DNA of 64,000 bases from an uncultured Prevotellaceae bacterium (GTDB lineage Bacteria > Bacteroidota > Bacteroidia > Bacteroidales > Bacteroidaceae). A program made the position numbers and the translations under genes. Below, one piece after another: positions 50,726 to 58,781 of the stretch; position 1 is the first letter of the stretch, and every line of letters starts with the position of its first letter. Location: contig OMXX01000009.1 in NCBI GenBank assembly GCA_900315105.1, positions 1 to 64,000 of the forward strand, read 5' to 3'. The notes under the pieces are model-generated. The model worked only from the letters and a program-made list of their open reading frames with translations. It ran no database searches and had not been told where the DNA came from.

Positions 50726-51340
50726 TCACTTATTCTCAAACGCCTCGATCTTATCCTTGTTGGCAAGGAGGAAGTCGATATCGTCATAGGCATTCATCAG
50801 ACAGTACTTCTTGTATGAGTTGATCTCGAAGTGCTCTGACTTGCCTGTTGTAAGATTCGTAACTGTCTGGTTTGGAACGTCAACCTTTACCTCTGCCTGT
50901 GGGTTGGCTGCTATTGTAGCGAAGAGCTCGAGCTGGAACTCACGGCTAACGATTACAGGAAGCACGAAGCAGTTGAGAAGGTTATTGCGGTGGATATCAG
51001 CGAATGAGTTTGAGATAACCACACGAACACCATAGCCGGCAATAGCCCATGCTGCATGCTCGCGTGAAGAACCTGAACCCCAGTTCTGACCACCTACGAT
51101 AATCTCGTGGATGCCCTTCTTTGGAGCCTCAGAGAACTCAGGCTTGTTCATCACGAAGTCAGCTATTGGCTGATTGTTAGCATCATAGCGAAGGTCGTGC
51201 ATGAAAGCATCGCCATAGAACTTAGGATCACGTGTTGTGAACGCGAGATAACGTGCAGGGATGATGTTATCTGTATTGTTGTTGTCAATCTCGATTGGAA
51301 TACAAGTTGACAGGATTATATCGAATTTTTCTTTTGCCAT
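50726..51340 (-). CDS. leuD: 3-isopropylmalate dehydratase small subunit
   Basis: A 204-aa protein of normal length. The swivel-domain motif VGGQNWGSGSSREHAAWAIA and GVRVVISNSFADIHRNNLLN are clear. With LeuC it isomerises 2- to 3-isopropylmalate, and probably citramalate in the isoleucine route. It is cytosolic, between leuC and cimA in the operon, with repeat pairs in both flanking gaps. Confidence 0.96.
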   Translation of the reverse strand: MAKEKFDIILSTCIPIEIDNNNTDNIIPARYLAFTTRDPKFYGDAFMHDLRYDANNQPIADFVMNKPEFSEAPKKGIHEIIVGGQNWGSGSSREHAAWAIAGYGVRVVISNSFADIHRNNLLNCFVLPVIVSREFQLELFATIAANPQAEVKVDVPNQTVTNLTTGKSEHFEINSYKKYCLMNAYDDIDFLLANKDKIEAFENK

Positions 51341-51342
51341 AA

Positions 51343-51492
51343 GAGACCCATCCCCATGCCCCTCCCATAAAGGGAGGGGAGTTGTTTGTATTTCTCCCGG
51401 ATGGGTAGGAGCTTTAATATTTTTTACAATGAGACCTTATAATTATAAGACTATCCAAATTCCCCTCCCTTGGGGAGGGACAGGGTAGGTCT
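51343..51492. repeat. inverted repeat pair filling the leuC-leuD gap
   Basis: The left arm (51343-51384) is AGAGACCCATCCCC plus CCTCCCATAAAGGGAGG. The right arm (51459-51492) is TCCCCTCCCTTGGGGAGGGA plus AGGGTAGGTCT. The right arm touches the leuC stop (51493) and the left arm lies 2 bp from the leuD start (51340). Confidence 0.88.
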
Positions 51493-52884
51493 TTATAATT
51501 TACGTGGATCTGTAATAACGCCTGTGATAGCAGATGCAGCAACTACGAGTGGAGATGCAAGGACGGTGCGGGCACCAGGTCCCTGACGACCAACGAAGTT
51601 ACGGTTACTTGTAGAGATTGAGAGCTTACCTGCTGGAACCTTATCAGGGTTCATAGCCAGACATGAAGAGCATGAAGGGAGACGGAGCTCGAAACCTGCC
51701 TCTTCAAGAATCTTGTCGATGCCCTCGTCGATGATCTGCTGACGAACGAGCCAAGAACCAGGAACGAGCCATGCCACAACGCTGTCTGCCTTCTTCTTGC
51801 CCTTGACAACAGAAGCGAATGCGCGGAAGTCCTCAATACGTCCATTGGTACAAGCACCGAGGAAACAATAGTCAACAGGTGTGCCCTCAAGCTTCTGTCC
51901 TGGCTTGAACTGCATATAGTCGAGCATATCGAGGAACTGAGTCTTGTCAGCCTCTGCAATCTGGTCGAGTGTTGGAATGCACTCGTCGATAGCGATACCT
52001 GCACCAGGGTTTGTTCCGTATGTGATACGTGGCACGATGTCCTCAGCACGATATGTAACCTCTTTGTCGAACTTAGCATCAGCATCGCTGTAGAGCTTCT
52101 TCCACTCCTCTACTGCCTTATCCCAGTCTGCACCCTTTGGAGCGTACTCACGGCCTTTGAGATATGCGAATGTTGTCTCGTCAGGAGCGATAAGACCTGC
52201 ACGTGAACCCATCTCGATAGATAGGTTTGAAAGGGTCAGACGACCTTCCATTGACATATTGCGGATAGCACTACCAGCATACTCAACGGCATAGCCGGTA
52301 GCACCTGATGTTGTCATCTGAGCCATGATATAGAGTGCAACGTCCTTGGCTGTTGTTCCCTTTGGAAGCTCACCCTCAACGTTGATGCGCATTGTCTTTG
52401 GCTTTGACTGAAGGATACACTGGGAAGCCAATACCTGAGCTACCTCAGAAGTACCGATACCCATAGCGATAGCACCTACGGCACCGTGGGTAGATGTATG
52501 AGAGTCGCCACATACGATTGTCATGCCTGGGAGAGAGAGAGCCTTCTCAGGACCAACAACGTGGATGATACCATTATCCTTTGTGCCCATTGCGAAGTGC
52601 TTGATACCAAACTCCTCGCAGTTTGCCTTGAGGGTTTCAACCTGCTTACGGCCTACTGGGTCGTTGATTACCTCCTGCTGATCAGAAGGAGTATTGTGGT
52701 CAGGCATAGCGACAACGTGGTCAGGACGGAAAGCCTTGATACCCTTATCGCGGAGTGTGTCGAATGCCTGTGGTGATGTCACCTCATGTGCATAGAGACG
52801 ATCGATATACAACTGTGTAGGACCATCCTCCACGTTCTGTACTACGTGTGCGTCCCAGATTTTGTCAAATAATGTTTTTGCCAT
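51493..52884 (-). CDS. leuC: 3-isopropylmalate dehydratase large subunit
   Basis: A 463-aa aconitase-family protein. The three [4Fe-4S] cysteines lie in [16 protein letters not shown] and [13 protein letters not shown], and [20 protein letters not shown] is the substrate-site signature. It forms the dehydratase with LeuD. It starts 7 bp after the leuA stop, so the two are tightly coupled. It is cytosolic. Confidence 0.97.
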   Translation of the reverse strand: MAKTLFDKIWDAHVVQNVEDGPTQLYIDRLYAHEVTSPQAFDTLRDKGIKAFRPDHVVAMPDHNTPSDQQEVINDPVGRKQVETLKANCEEFGIKHFAMGTKDNGIIHVVGPEKALSLPGMTIVCGDSHTSTHGAVGAIAMGIGTSEVAQVLASQCILQSKPKTMRINVEGELPKGTTAKDVALYIMAQMTTSGATGYAVEYAGSAIRNMSMEGRLTLSNLSIEMGSRAGLIAPDETTFAYLKGREYAPKGADWDKAVEEWKKLYSDADAKFDKEVTYRAEDIVPRITYGTNPGAGIAIDECIPTLDQIAEADKTQFLDMLDYMQFKPGQKLEGTPVDYCFLGACTNGRIEDFRAFASVVKGKKKADSVVAWLVPGSWLVRQQIIDEGIDKILEEAGFELRLPSCSSCLAMNPDKVPAGKLSISTSNRNFVGRQGPGARTVLASPLVVAASAITGVITDPRKL

Positions 52885-52891
52885 TTTTAGT

Positions 52892-54391
52892 TTATCTGAA
52901 TTTATTTATTGCGTCAATATAAGCCTCTACCGAAGCTGTTACTATATCCGTATTGGCTGCGAAGCCATAGTATGTGTGTCCGTCGAACTCCACGCTCTGG
53001 TGTACCTTTGCGAGGTCGTCAGAACCCTTTGAGATAGCCTGAATGGTGAAGTCCTTCAATGTCATCTCGCGCTTGATGATTGACTTGAGTGCCTTGATGG
53101 CTGCATCCACAGGACCATTGCCCGATGCTGCTGCCTCAAAGTGCTCGTTGGCAATCTGAAGACCGATGCTTGCAACCGCACGTGTACCCTTACCTGCTGT
53201 AACCTGAAGGTAGTCGAGCTTCACATTGTTCATCTCGTTACGCTCTGCACCTGCCAGTACGAGGATATCATCATCTGTAACCTCCTTCTTCTTGTCGGCA
53301 AGTACGAGGAAGTCAGCGTAAATCTTGTCGAGCTTCTCACCCTCAACATCCACACCGTTGATATGCAGACGATGCTTCAAGGCTGCACGACCAGAGCGAG
53401 CCGTCAATACGATGCTTGCCTCATCGATACCTACATCCTTTGGATCCATGATCTCATAGGTAGAAGCATTCTTCAGAACACCATCCTGATGAATACCAGA
53501 TGAATGTGCGAAGGCATTCTTACCAACGATAGCCTTATTCGGCTGAACTGGCATATTCATCAACGAGCTTACCATACGGCTTGTAGGATATATCTTCGTG
53601 GTGTTGATGTTAGTATCAATGCCGAGGTCTGGGTGTGTCTTGAAGATCATAGCAATCTCCTCAAGCGAGGTGTTTCCGGCACGCTCACCGATACCGTTGA
53701 TAGTCACCTCTACCTGACGCGCACCACCAAGCACACCAGCCACGGTGTTTGCTGTTGCCATACCAAGGTCGTTGTGACAATGGGTTGAGAGGATTGACTT
53801 ACCTGCAGCGAAGGCATCAACATGCTCATAGAGGTACTTTATCTTCTCATGATACTCGTTTGGCACACGGAAACCAGTAGTATCTGGTATGTTGCAGACA
53901 GTAGCACCAGCCTTTGTCACCGCATCAATCACACGAGCAAGATACTCGTTGTCAGTACGACCTGCATCCTCTGCATAGAACTCCACGTCCTCTACATAGC
54001 GCTTTGCATACTTCACGGCACGAACGGCACGCTCGATGATCTCCTCCTGAGTGCTGTTGAACTTATACTTGATATGTGAAGGGCTTGTACCGATACCTGT
54101 ATGGATACGCCCACGCTTAGCAAACTTAAGTGCCTCGGCAGCAACATCGATATCCTTCTCCACGGCACGTGTAAGTGCGCAGATAGTAGGCCATGTCACA
54201 GCCTTACTGATTTCTACAACTGAATTGAAGTCGCCTGGTGATGACACAGGGAAACCAGCCTCGATGACATCCACACCGAGAGCCTCGAGCTGTTTTGCCA
54301 CCTGAATCTTCTCAACGGTATTCAACTGACATCCTGGTACCTGTTCGCCATCGCGCAACGTGGTATCAAAAATATATAATCTTTCGCTCAT
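52892..54391 (-). CDS. leuA: 2-isopropylmalate synthase
   Basis: A 499-aa enzyme. The TIM barrel has [16 protein letters not shown] and the metal motif [14 protein letters not shown], with [14 protein letters not shown]. The C-terminal leucine-sensing domain spans about 390-499. It condenses 2-oxoisovalerate with acetyl-CoA, the first step to leucine. It is the first structural gene of the operon. Upstream lie a repeat hairpin (54401-54494), an intrinsic terminator (54495-54540) and an Ile/Leu-rich leader peptide (54563-54646), so it is probably controlled by attenuation as well as feedback. Confidence 0.97.
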   Translation of the reverse strand: MSERLYIFDTTLRDGEQVPGCQLNTVEKIQVAKQLEALGVDVIEAGFPVSSPGDFNSVVEISKAVTWPTICALTRAVEKDIDVAAEALKFAKRGRIHTGIGTSPSHIKYKFNSTQEEIIERAVRAVKYAKRYVEDVEFYAEDAGRTDNEYLARVIDAVTKAGATVCNIPDTTGFRVPNEYHEKIKYLYEHVDAFAAGKSILSTHCHNDLGMATANTVAGVLGGARQVEVTINGIGERAGNTSLEEIAMIFKTHPDLGIDTNINTTKIYPTSRMVSSLMNMPVQPNKAIVGKNAFAHSSGIHQDGVLKNASTYEIMDPKDVGIDEASIVLTARSGRAALKHRLHINGVDVEGEKLDKIYADFLVLADKKKEVTDDDILVLAGAERNEMNNVKLDYLQVTAGKGTRAVASIGLQIANEHFEAAASGNGPVDAAIKALKSIIKREMTLKDFTIQAISKGSDDLAKVHQSVEFDGHTYYGFAANTDIVTASVEAYIDAINKFR

Positions 54392-54400
54392 AATTATTTT

Positions 54401-54494
54401 AAGCCCCCCTCCTTCTCCCCCGAGGGGGAGGGTATCTTAGATAGTATTATTGTATTTAAAGTCCCTCCCCTCGGGGAGACGGAGGGGGCTTTTA
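54401..54494. repeat. inverted repeat pair just upstream of leuA
   Basis: AAGCCCCCCTCCTTCTCCCC (54401 on) and its complement GGGGAGACGGAGGGGGCTTT (to 54493) frame a 30-nt loop. On the leu mRNA this is a roughly 30-bp hairpin directly after the attenuator and 9 nt before the leuA start codon. Confidence 0.85.
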
Positions 54495-54540
54495 ATTAAA
54501 AAAGCCTTCTTCACATCCCGAGCAGGAAGTGAAAAAGGCT
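54495..54540 (-). terminator. leu operon attenuator (intrinsic terminator)
   Basis: On the minus strand AGCCTTTTTCAC (54540-54529) pairs with GTGAAGAAGGCT (54514-54503) as 12 bp with one G-U, followed by a run of T. An alternative 11-bp pairing, TCACTTCCTGC (54532-54522) with GCGGGAAGTGA (54589-54579) in the leader-peptide gene, would prevent it. Confidence 0.8.
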
Positions 54541-54562
54541 CGTAATATTTTCCGCATCATAA

Positions 54563-54646
54563 TTACCAGCACACCTTATCACTTCCCGCCTCTTTTCGAA
54601 GGAGGATGTTAATAATAAGGGCTGATAGTGTGATGTTATTTGTCAT
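54563..54646 (-). CDS. branched-chain leader peptide of the leu operon (27 aa)
   Basis: The ORF reads MTNNITLSALIINILL and then RKEAGSDKVCW before a stop. Four Ile, four Leu and one Val make up a third of it, clustered at codons 5-16 (LIINILL). The spacing to the downstream structures fits classical attenuation. A ribosome stalled at codons 10-16 leaves GCGGGAAGTGA free to pair with the 5' arm of the terminator; a ribosome at the stop codon covers it. A protector-type pairing (CACACTATCA with TGATA..GTGTG) is also visible. The peptide itself need have no function. Confidence 0.75.
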   Translation of the reverse strand: MTNNITLSALIINILLRKEAGSDKVCW

Positions 54647-54709
54647 ATTCCTTTATTTCTTTAATTCTGTTTAGTGATTAGAGATTAGTGTTTAGAGAGT
54701 GGTATTCAC

Positions 54710-54736
54710 CAACACCCAACACCTAACACCCATCAC
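54710..54736. repeat. word repeat (CACCCAACACCTAACACCC) in the leu leader
   Basis: The same vocabulary as in the queD 5' UTR, queE and the GH43 gene. TTTAGTGATTAGAGATTAG words lie just beside it at 54669-54700. Confidence 0.75.
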
Positions 54737-54741
54737 CAAAA

Positions 54742-54833
54742 AAATTTGCGAGTGCAACGTGCAAAGCACCTCGCACGATGCAAATAGTGCTTGTCAGCCC
54801 ACAAGGCTGGTGCACGTTTTAAATTTGCGAGTG
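54742..54833 (-). other. structured 5' leader shared with the gene at 37100
   Basis: On the minus strand, after the -7 element: CACTCGCAAATT, CGTGCACCAGCC, GGGCTGACAAGCAC, CGTGCGAGGTGC, TTTGCACGTTGCACTCGC. The blocks occur in the order seen at 36964-37055, with two predicted hairpins. A 16-bp direct repeat (AAATTTGCGAGTGCAA on plus) frames it at 54742-54757 and 54821-54836. Confidence 0.65.
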
Positions 54834-54865
54834 CAAAATTAATACTTTTTCCTGACAAAAACAAA
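54834..54865 (-). promoter_or_regulatory. leu operon promoter
   Basis: Minus-strand TAATTTTG (54834-54841), a 20-bp spacer and TTTG (54862-54865). The transcript would begin about 180 nt before the leader peptide. Confidence 0.75.
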
Positions 54866-55061
54866 TAATTTGTAATAAATTTTACCTTTTCTACTATAAT
54901 TTCCTTATAAAAATGACGAATATCATCAAAAAAAGTAATAAATCGCAGTTATTGGCATCAGATATTATAAATGTTTCATATTACCCACCATGCAAAATAC
55001 AATATGATATACAGAGATTAATGGGATTTACGGACATCTCTACATCAAATTGTATTCAATC

Positions 55062-55250
55062 TATTGAAATACAGTATATTGTGGCGGTGTAGAGTTTTTA
55101 ATAACTTTACATCAACTCTACATCTATACACCTTGTCATAAACAAAGATGATGTAAAGGGTGTATAGTTGGTGTAGAGTAAAAACGAACTATACATCATT
55201 ATAACTTTTTGTAAATCATTCGTTTATATAGTCTCTGGTGTAGAGTGTAG
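55062..55250. repeat. GGTGTAGAG / CTCTACATC word repeats
   Basis: GGTGTAGAG words (55087, 55172, 55239) face ACTCTACATCTATACACC. They lie in the 1.5-kb gap between the leu promoter and rpiB. From 54866 to 55061 I see only A/T-rich sequence and one doubtful 59-codon ORF. Confidence 0.6.
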
Positions 55251-55274
55251 AGCTAAATGCGAAATAAATGTGGA

Positions 55275-55552
55275 TTTTTTTAGAATTAAACGACAAACAC
55301 ATACACGCTCGGGGAAATAGCCTCTAACTGTACTGATGGTCAAGAAGTTAAAAGCGTGTATGTGTTTGTCTAACATATACACAACACATACACAACACGT
55401 ACACGGGTTGTCACGCTCTTTGTGTATATGGTGTGTACGACTTATGTATATGTTCACCAAACACGTACACGCCCACAAACTTTCTGATTAACAACTTGTT
55501 ACCCTTTCATTTTTGCCCCCGTGTATGTGTTTGGCGTTTAATTCTAAAAAAA
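55275..55552. repeat. 33-bp inverted repeat framing ACACGTACACG words
   Basis: TTTTTTTAGAATTAAACGAC continuing to CATACACG (55275-55307) is complementary to 55520-55552 with one mismatch. Between the arms, AACACATACAC, ACACGTACACG and similar words repeat in both orientations. No gene is present. Confidence 0.85.
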
Positions 55553-55579
55553 AGTTCACTTGTTGTCAGTTTATGCCAT

Positions 55580-55850
55580 AACAGTAAGTCCGTTATAATA
55601 CCGTTATAGGTCCGTTGTAAGTCCGTTCCTTAGAATGGGAGAAAAATGGGACTTACATAGGACTTACATAGGATTTGCAAGGGAGGTGTATAGGAACAGG
55701 AAATTAATGCGACATTAACGTGATATTAATGCGACTTATATGTTTTCGCTTTGCGAACCTACATTAATTATTCGCTGAAGCTCATCAAGCTGAAGCAAGT
55801 TCTCATCAATAATACATTAATATCGCATTAATTTTCAGATTTAATTTTCT
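55580..55850. repeat. word repeats (GTAAGTCCGTT / GGGACTTACATAGG; ATTAATGCGAC / GTCGCATTAAT-like)
   Basis: GTCCGTTATAATACCG and GTCCGTTGTAAGTCCG face GGGACTTACATAGGACTTAC. ATTAATGCGACATTAACGTG faces ACATTAATATCGCATTAAT. GTCCGTTGTAAGTCCG also occurs near 15.2 kb. No gene is present. Confidence 0.7.
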
Positions 55851-55879
55851 CCAAATTTACTTCGTTCCTTCCATAGTAC

Positions 55880-55917
55880 AAAAAAGAAATCGCAGACTTG
55901 GTTAAGCCTGCGATTTC
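55880..55917 (-). terminator. terminator of the arabinose/pentose operon
   Basis: A 10-bp stem pairs GAAATCGCAG with CTGCGATTTC (55917-55908 with 55895-55886), followed on the minus strand by T. It lies 9 bp after the rpiB stop. Confidence 0.9.
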
Positions 55918-55925
55918 ATAAGTTT

Positions 55926-56369
55926 TTATTTCTTCAAAGGTATCTTGTCGATACGTGTCTGATGGCGACCGCCCTCGAATGGAGTATTGAGATACTCGTT
56001 CATGATTACCTCAGCCTCACGGTTGCTGATGAAGCGACCTGGCATTACGAGACAGTTGGCATTGTTGTGCTGACGGATGAGATGTGCTACCTCTACATTC
56101 CAGCAGAGACCAGCACGAACGCCCTGATGCTTGTTCAAGGTCATAGAGATACCCTCGCCAGAACCGCACATTGCAATACCACAGTCAACCTCGCCCTTCT
56201 CAATACCCTCGGCAAGAGCATGGCCGAAGTCAGGATAGTCAACAGAAGCATCGCTCCATGTGCCATAGTCCTTTACCTCATAGCCATTCTTCTCGAGATA
56301 CTGGAGAACGAACTGCTTGAGTGGGAAGCCAGCATGATCGGTGGCTACGCCAATTATTTTCTTTTCCAT
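55926..56369 (-). CDS. rpiB: ribose 5-phosphate isomerase B
   Basis: A 147-aa protein of normal length. GVATDHAGFPLKQFVLQYLE is at the N-terminus, the catalytic Cys region is DCGIAMCGSGEGISM, and CLVMPGRFISNREAEVI is near the C-terminus. It interconverts ribose 5-phosphate and ribulose 5-phosphate. It is last in the ara operon, so it helps feed arabinose-derived pentose phosphates into the non-oxidative pathway. Confidence 0.96.
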   Translation of the reverse strand: MEKKIIGVATDHAGFPLKQFVLQYLEKNGYEVKDYGTWSDASVDYPDFGHALAEGIEKGEVDCGIAMCGSGEGISMTLNKHQGVRAGLCWNVEVAHLIRQHNNANCLVMPGRFISNREAEVIMNEYLNTPFEGGRHQTRIDKIPLKK

Positions 56370-56372
56370 ATA

Positions 56373-56580
56373 AAAGCCTAACCAAGCCTTCCCAAAGGGA
56401 AGGATGTTTGATAGTAATAATCGCTATCACCCTACCCTTCGAGAAGACTTGGTGTTTAAATTGTTATTTTATTGTCAATAATTCAAGACCACTCTTCCAT
56501 CGCCCTCAAGTAGTAACTACTCCCCCTGGAGGGGGTGAGGGAGGGTGGAACCCTCCCCTTGGGAGGGACTGGGTGGGCTT
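56373..56580. repeat. inverted repeat pair filling the tkt-rpiB gap
   Basis: The left arm AAAGCCTAACCAAGCCTTCC begins 4 bp from the rpiB start. The right arm (56511-56580: GGAGGGGGTGAGGGAGGG, then GGGAGGGACTGGGTGGGCTT) ends 2 bp from the tkt stop. Nearly the same arms fill the two other ara gaps. Confidence 0.9.
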
Positions 56581-56581
56581 C

Positions 56582-58609
56582 TTAAAGCATAGACTTAACC
56601 TGCTTGTAAACGTTCTCTGCTGTGTAGCCGAGCTTCTCGTCGAGCACCTTGTAAGGAGCAGAGAAACCGAAGGTCTCAAGACCCCATACCTTAGATGCAG
56701 GATCAGCACCGATGAGGAAGCCCTGGAGGTTTACTGGAAGACCTGCTGTCATACCGAATACCTTAGCACCTGTTGGAACAACGCTCTGCTGGTACTCAGC
56801 GCTCTGTGTGCGGAAGAGACCCTCAGAAGGTACAGAAACAATACGAACCTTAACGCCATCCTTGCGGAGGAGCTCAGCACCAGAAACGAGTGTTGAAACC
56901 TCAGAACCAGTAGCTACCATTACTACATCTGGGTTAGCATCAGAACCAGCGACTACATAGCCACCCTTACGAGCCTGCTCATAGTCGTTACCCTCTGGGA
57001 GGTTGTTAATGTTCTGACGAGAGAAGATGAGGGCTGTTGGGCTCTCCATGTTCTCCATTGCCATTGCCCATGCAACTGTTGTCTCCTTAGCATCAGCAGG
57101 ACGAAGAACGAGTGTAGAGTTCTTGCCGTCGTGACGCTTGAGCTTCTCCATGAGACGGATCTGTGCCTCGTGCTCAACAGGCTCGTGAGTAGGTCCATCC
57201 TCACCTACACGGAATGCGTCGTGAGTCCAGATGAACTTAACAGGGAGCTGCATGAGAGCTGCCATACGAACTACAGGGAGCATATACTGGCTGAATACGA
57301 AGAATGTACCGCAAGCTGGGATAACACCACCGTGGAGAGCCATACCTACACAGCAACATGCCATAGTGAACTCAGCAACACCTGCCTGGAAGAATGCACC
57401 AGAGAAGTCACCAGCCTTGAGAGCGTGAGTCTTCTTGAGGAAGCCGTCAGTCTTATCTGAGTTAGAGAGGTCTGCAGAAGCACAGATCATATTTGGAACC
57501 TGCTCAGCGAGAACTGAGAGACAAGCAGCAGAAGCAGAACGAGTAGCATCGTTGTCCTTCTGTACGCACTTGCTCCAGTCGATCTTTGGAGCCTTGCCTG
57601 AGAACCATTCAGCCTGCTGTGCAGCCTTCTCTGGGTTAGCAGCAGCCCAAGCCTTCTCCTCAGCGTAACGCTCAGCAGCGATCTTCTCGAGCTCCTTAGC
57701 GCGGTTAGCGTATAGTTCCTTAACATCCTCGAAGATCTGGAATGGGTTCTCTGGATCACCACCGAGGTTCTTAACTGTGTTGATGAATGCGTCACCACCG
57801 AGAGGAGCACCGTGAGTCTTGCAGTTAGCCTCGTAAGAAGTACCGTCAGCCTTGAGGGCACCCTTACCCATGATACACTTACCGATGATGAGAGTTGGCT
57901 TGCCCTTAACAGCCTGAGCCTTCTCGATAGCAGCACGAATCTGAGCAGCGTCGTTACCGTTGATCTCGATAACCTCCCAGTTCTGAGCGCGATACTTAGC
58001 AGCTGTATCCTCGTTCATAACCTCCTTAGTCTCAGTAGAGAGCTGGATGTCATTGCAGTCATAGAACATGATGAGGTTGTCAAGACCGAGGTTACCAGCG
58101 ATACGAGCAGCACCCTGAGAAACCTCCTCCTGAACGCCACCGTCAGAGATATATGCGTAGATAGTCTCCTTAGCGAATGTTGGGTTGCCTGTGTGCTCAG
58201 CAAGGAACTTAGCAGCGATAGCAGCACCAACAGCGTAAGCATGACCCTGACCGAGAGGACCTGATGTATTCTCGATACCACGAGCTACCTCATACTCTGG
58301 GTGACCTGTTGTAGCAGAACCCCACTGACGAAGCTGTGCGAGCTCGTCGAGAGAGAACTTGCCAGTAAGGCAGAGCTGAGAATAGAGCATTGGAGCCATG
58401 TGACCTGGATCGAGGAAGAAACGGTCGCGACCTACCCAACTTGGGTTCTTTGGGTCATACTGGAGATACTCTGAATAAAGTACATTGATAAAGTCAGCAC
58501 CGCCCATAGCACCACCTGGGTGACCAGACTTAGCCTTTTCAACTGCAGCAGCAGCGAGGATACGAATGTTATCCGCTGCGTGATTCAAAACTTTAATGTC
58601 GTTTGCCAT
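56582..58609 (-). CDS. tkt: transketolase
   Basis: A 675-aa thiamine-diphosphate enzyme of normal length. AAAVEKAKSGHPGGAMGGAD lies at the N-terminus, GPLGQGHAYAVGAAIAAKFL and ISDGGVQEEVSQGAARIAGN in the cofactor domain, and DAFRVGEDGPTHEPVEHEAQ in the pyrimidine domain. It shuttles two-carbon units between pentose and triose/hexose phosphates. Placement in the ara operon fits arabinose use in gut Bacteroidales. Confidence 0.97.
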   Translation of the reverse strand: MANDIKVLNHAADNIRILAAAAVEKAKSGHPGGAMGGADFINVLYSEYLQYDPKNPSWVGRDRFFLDPGHMAPMLYSQLCLTGKFSLDELAQLRQWGSATTGHPEYEVARGIENTSGPLGQGHAYAVGAAIAAKFLAEHTGNPTFAKETIYAYISDGGVQEEVSQGAARIAGNLGLDNLIMFYDCNDIQLSTETKEVMNEDTAAKYRAQNWEVIEINGNDAAQIRAAIEKAQAVKGKPTLIIGKCIMGKGALKADGTSYEANCKTHGAPLGGDAFINTVKNLGGDPENPFQIFEDVKELYANRAKELEKIAAERYAEEKAWAAANPEKAAQQAEWFSGKAPKIDWSKCVQKDNDATRSASAACLSVLAEQVPNMICASADLSNSDKTDGFLKKTHALKAGDFSGAFFQAGVAEFTMACCCVGMALHGGVIPACGTFFVFSQYMLPVVRMAALMQLPVKFIWTHDAFRVGEDGPTHEPVEHEAQIRLMEKLKRHDGKNSTLVLRPADAKETTVAWAMAMENMESPTALIFSRQNINNLPEGNDYEQARKGGYVVAGSDANPDVVMVATGSEVSTLVSGAELLRKDGVKVRIVSVPSEGLFRTQSAEYQQSVVPTGAKVFGMTAGLPVNLQGFLIGADPASKVWGLETFGFSAPYKVLDEKLGYTAENVYKQVKSML

Positions 58610-58652
58610 TTTTGTTATTAAATATTAAATTAGATGTAAAGTACCTTTTTGG

Positions 58653-58775
58653 AAGTGAATAGTGAATAACGAATAGATAATAATACTTAATACTGGCTAA
58701 CGCCATTATGGGAACCCCGTTCTGGTGGCTACCAGTATTAGGTATTATTCACTTTTCACTATTATCTATTCACTT
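58653..58775. repeat. inverted word-repeat pair filling the araB-tkt gap
   Basis: The left arm (58653-58696) has AAGTGAATAGTGAATAACG and ends AATACTGG. The right arm (58732-58775) is CCAGTATTAGGTATTATTC to TATTCACTTA. The right arm ends 7 bp from the araB stop (58782). Confidence 0.88.
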
Positions 58776-58781
58776 AGAATT

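Noticed and set aside
54913..55092. 59-codon ORF on the plus strand starting MTNIIKKSNKS
   Set aside because: It lacks a promoter, a recognisable family and a clear ribosome site, and its end runs into the GGTGTAGAG word repeats. Low support, so not listed as a gene.
56582..58609. Many long antisense ORFs opposite tkt, araB and other genes
   Set aside because: They are shadow frames of well-supported enzymes with strong codon bias.
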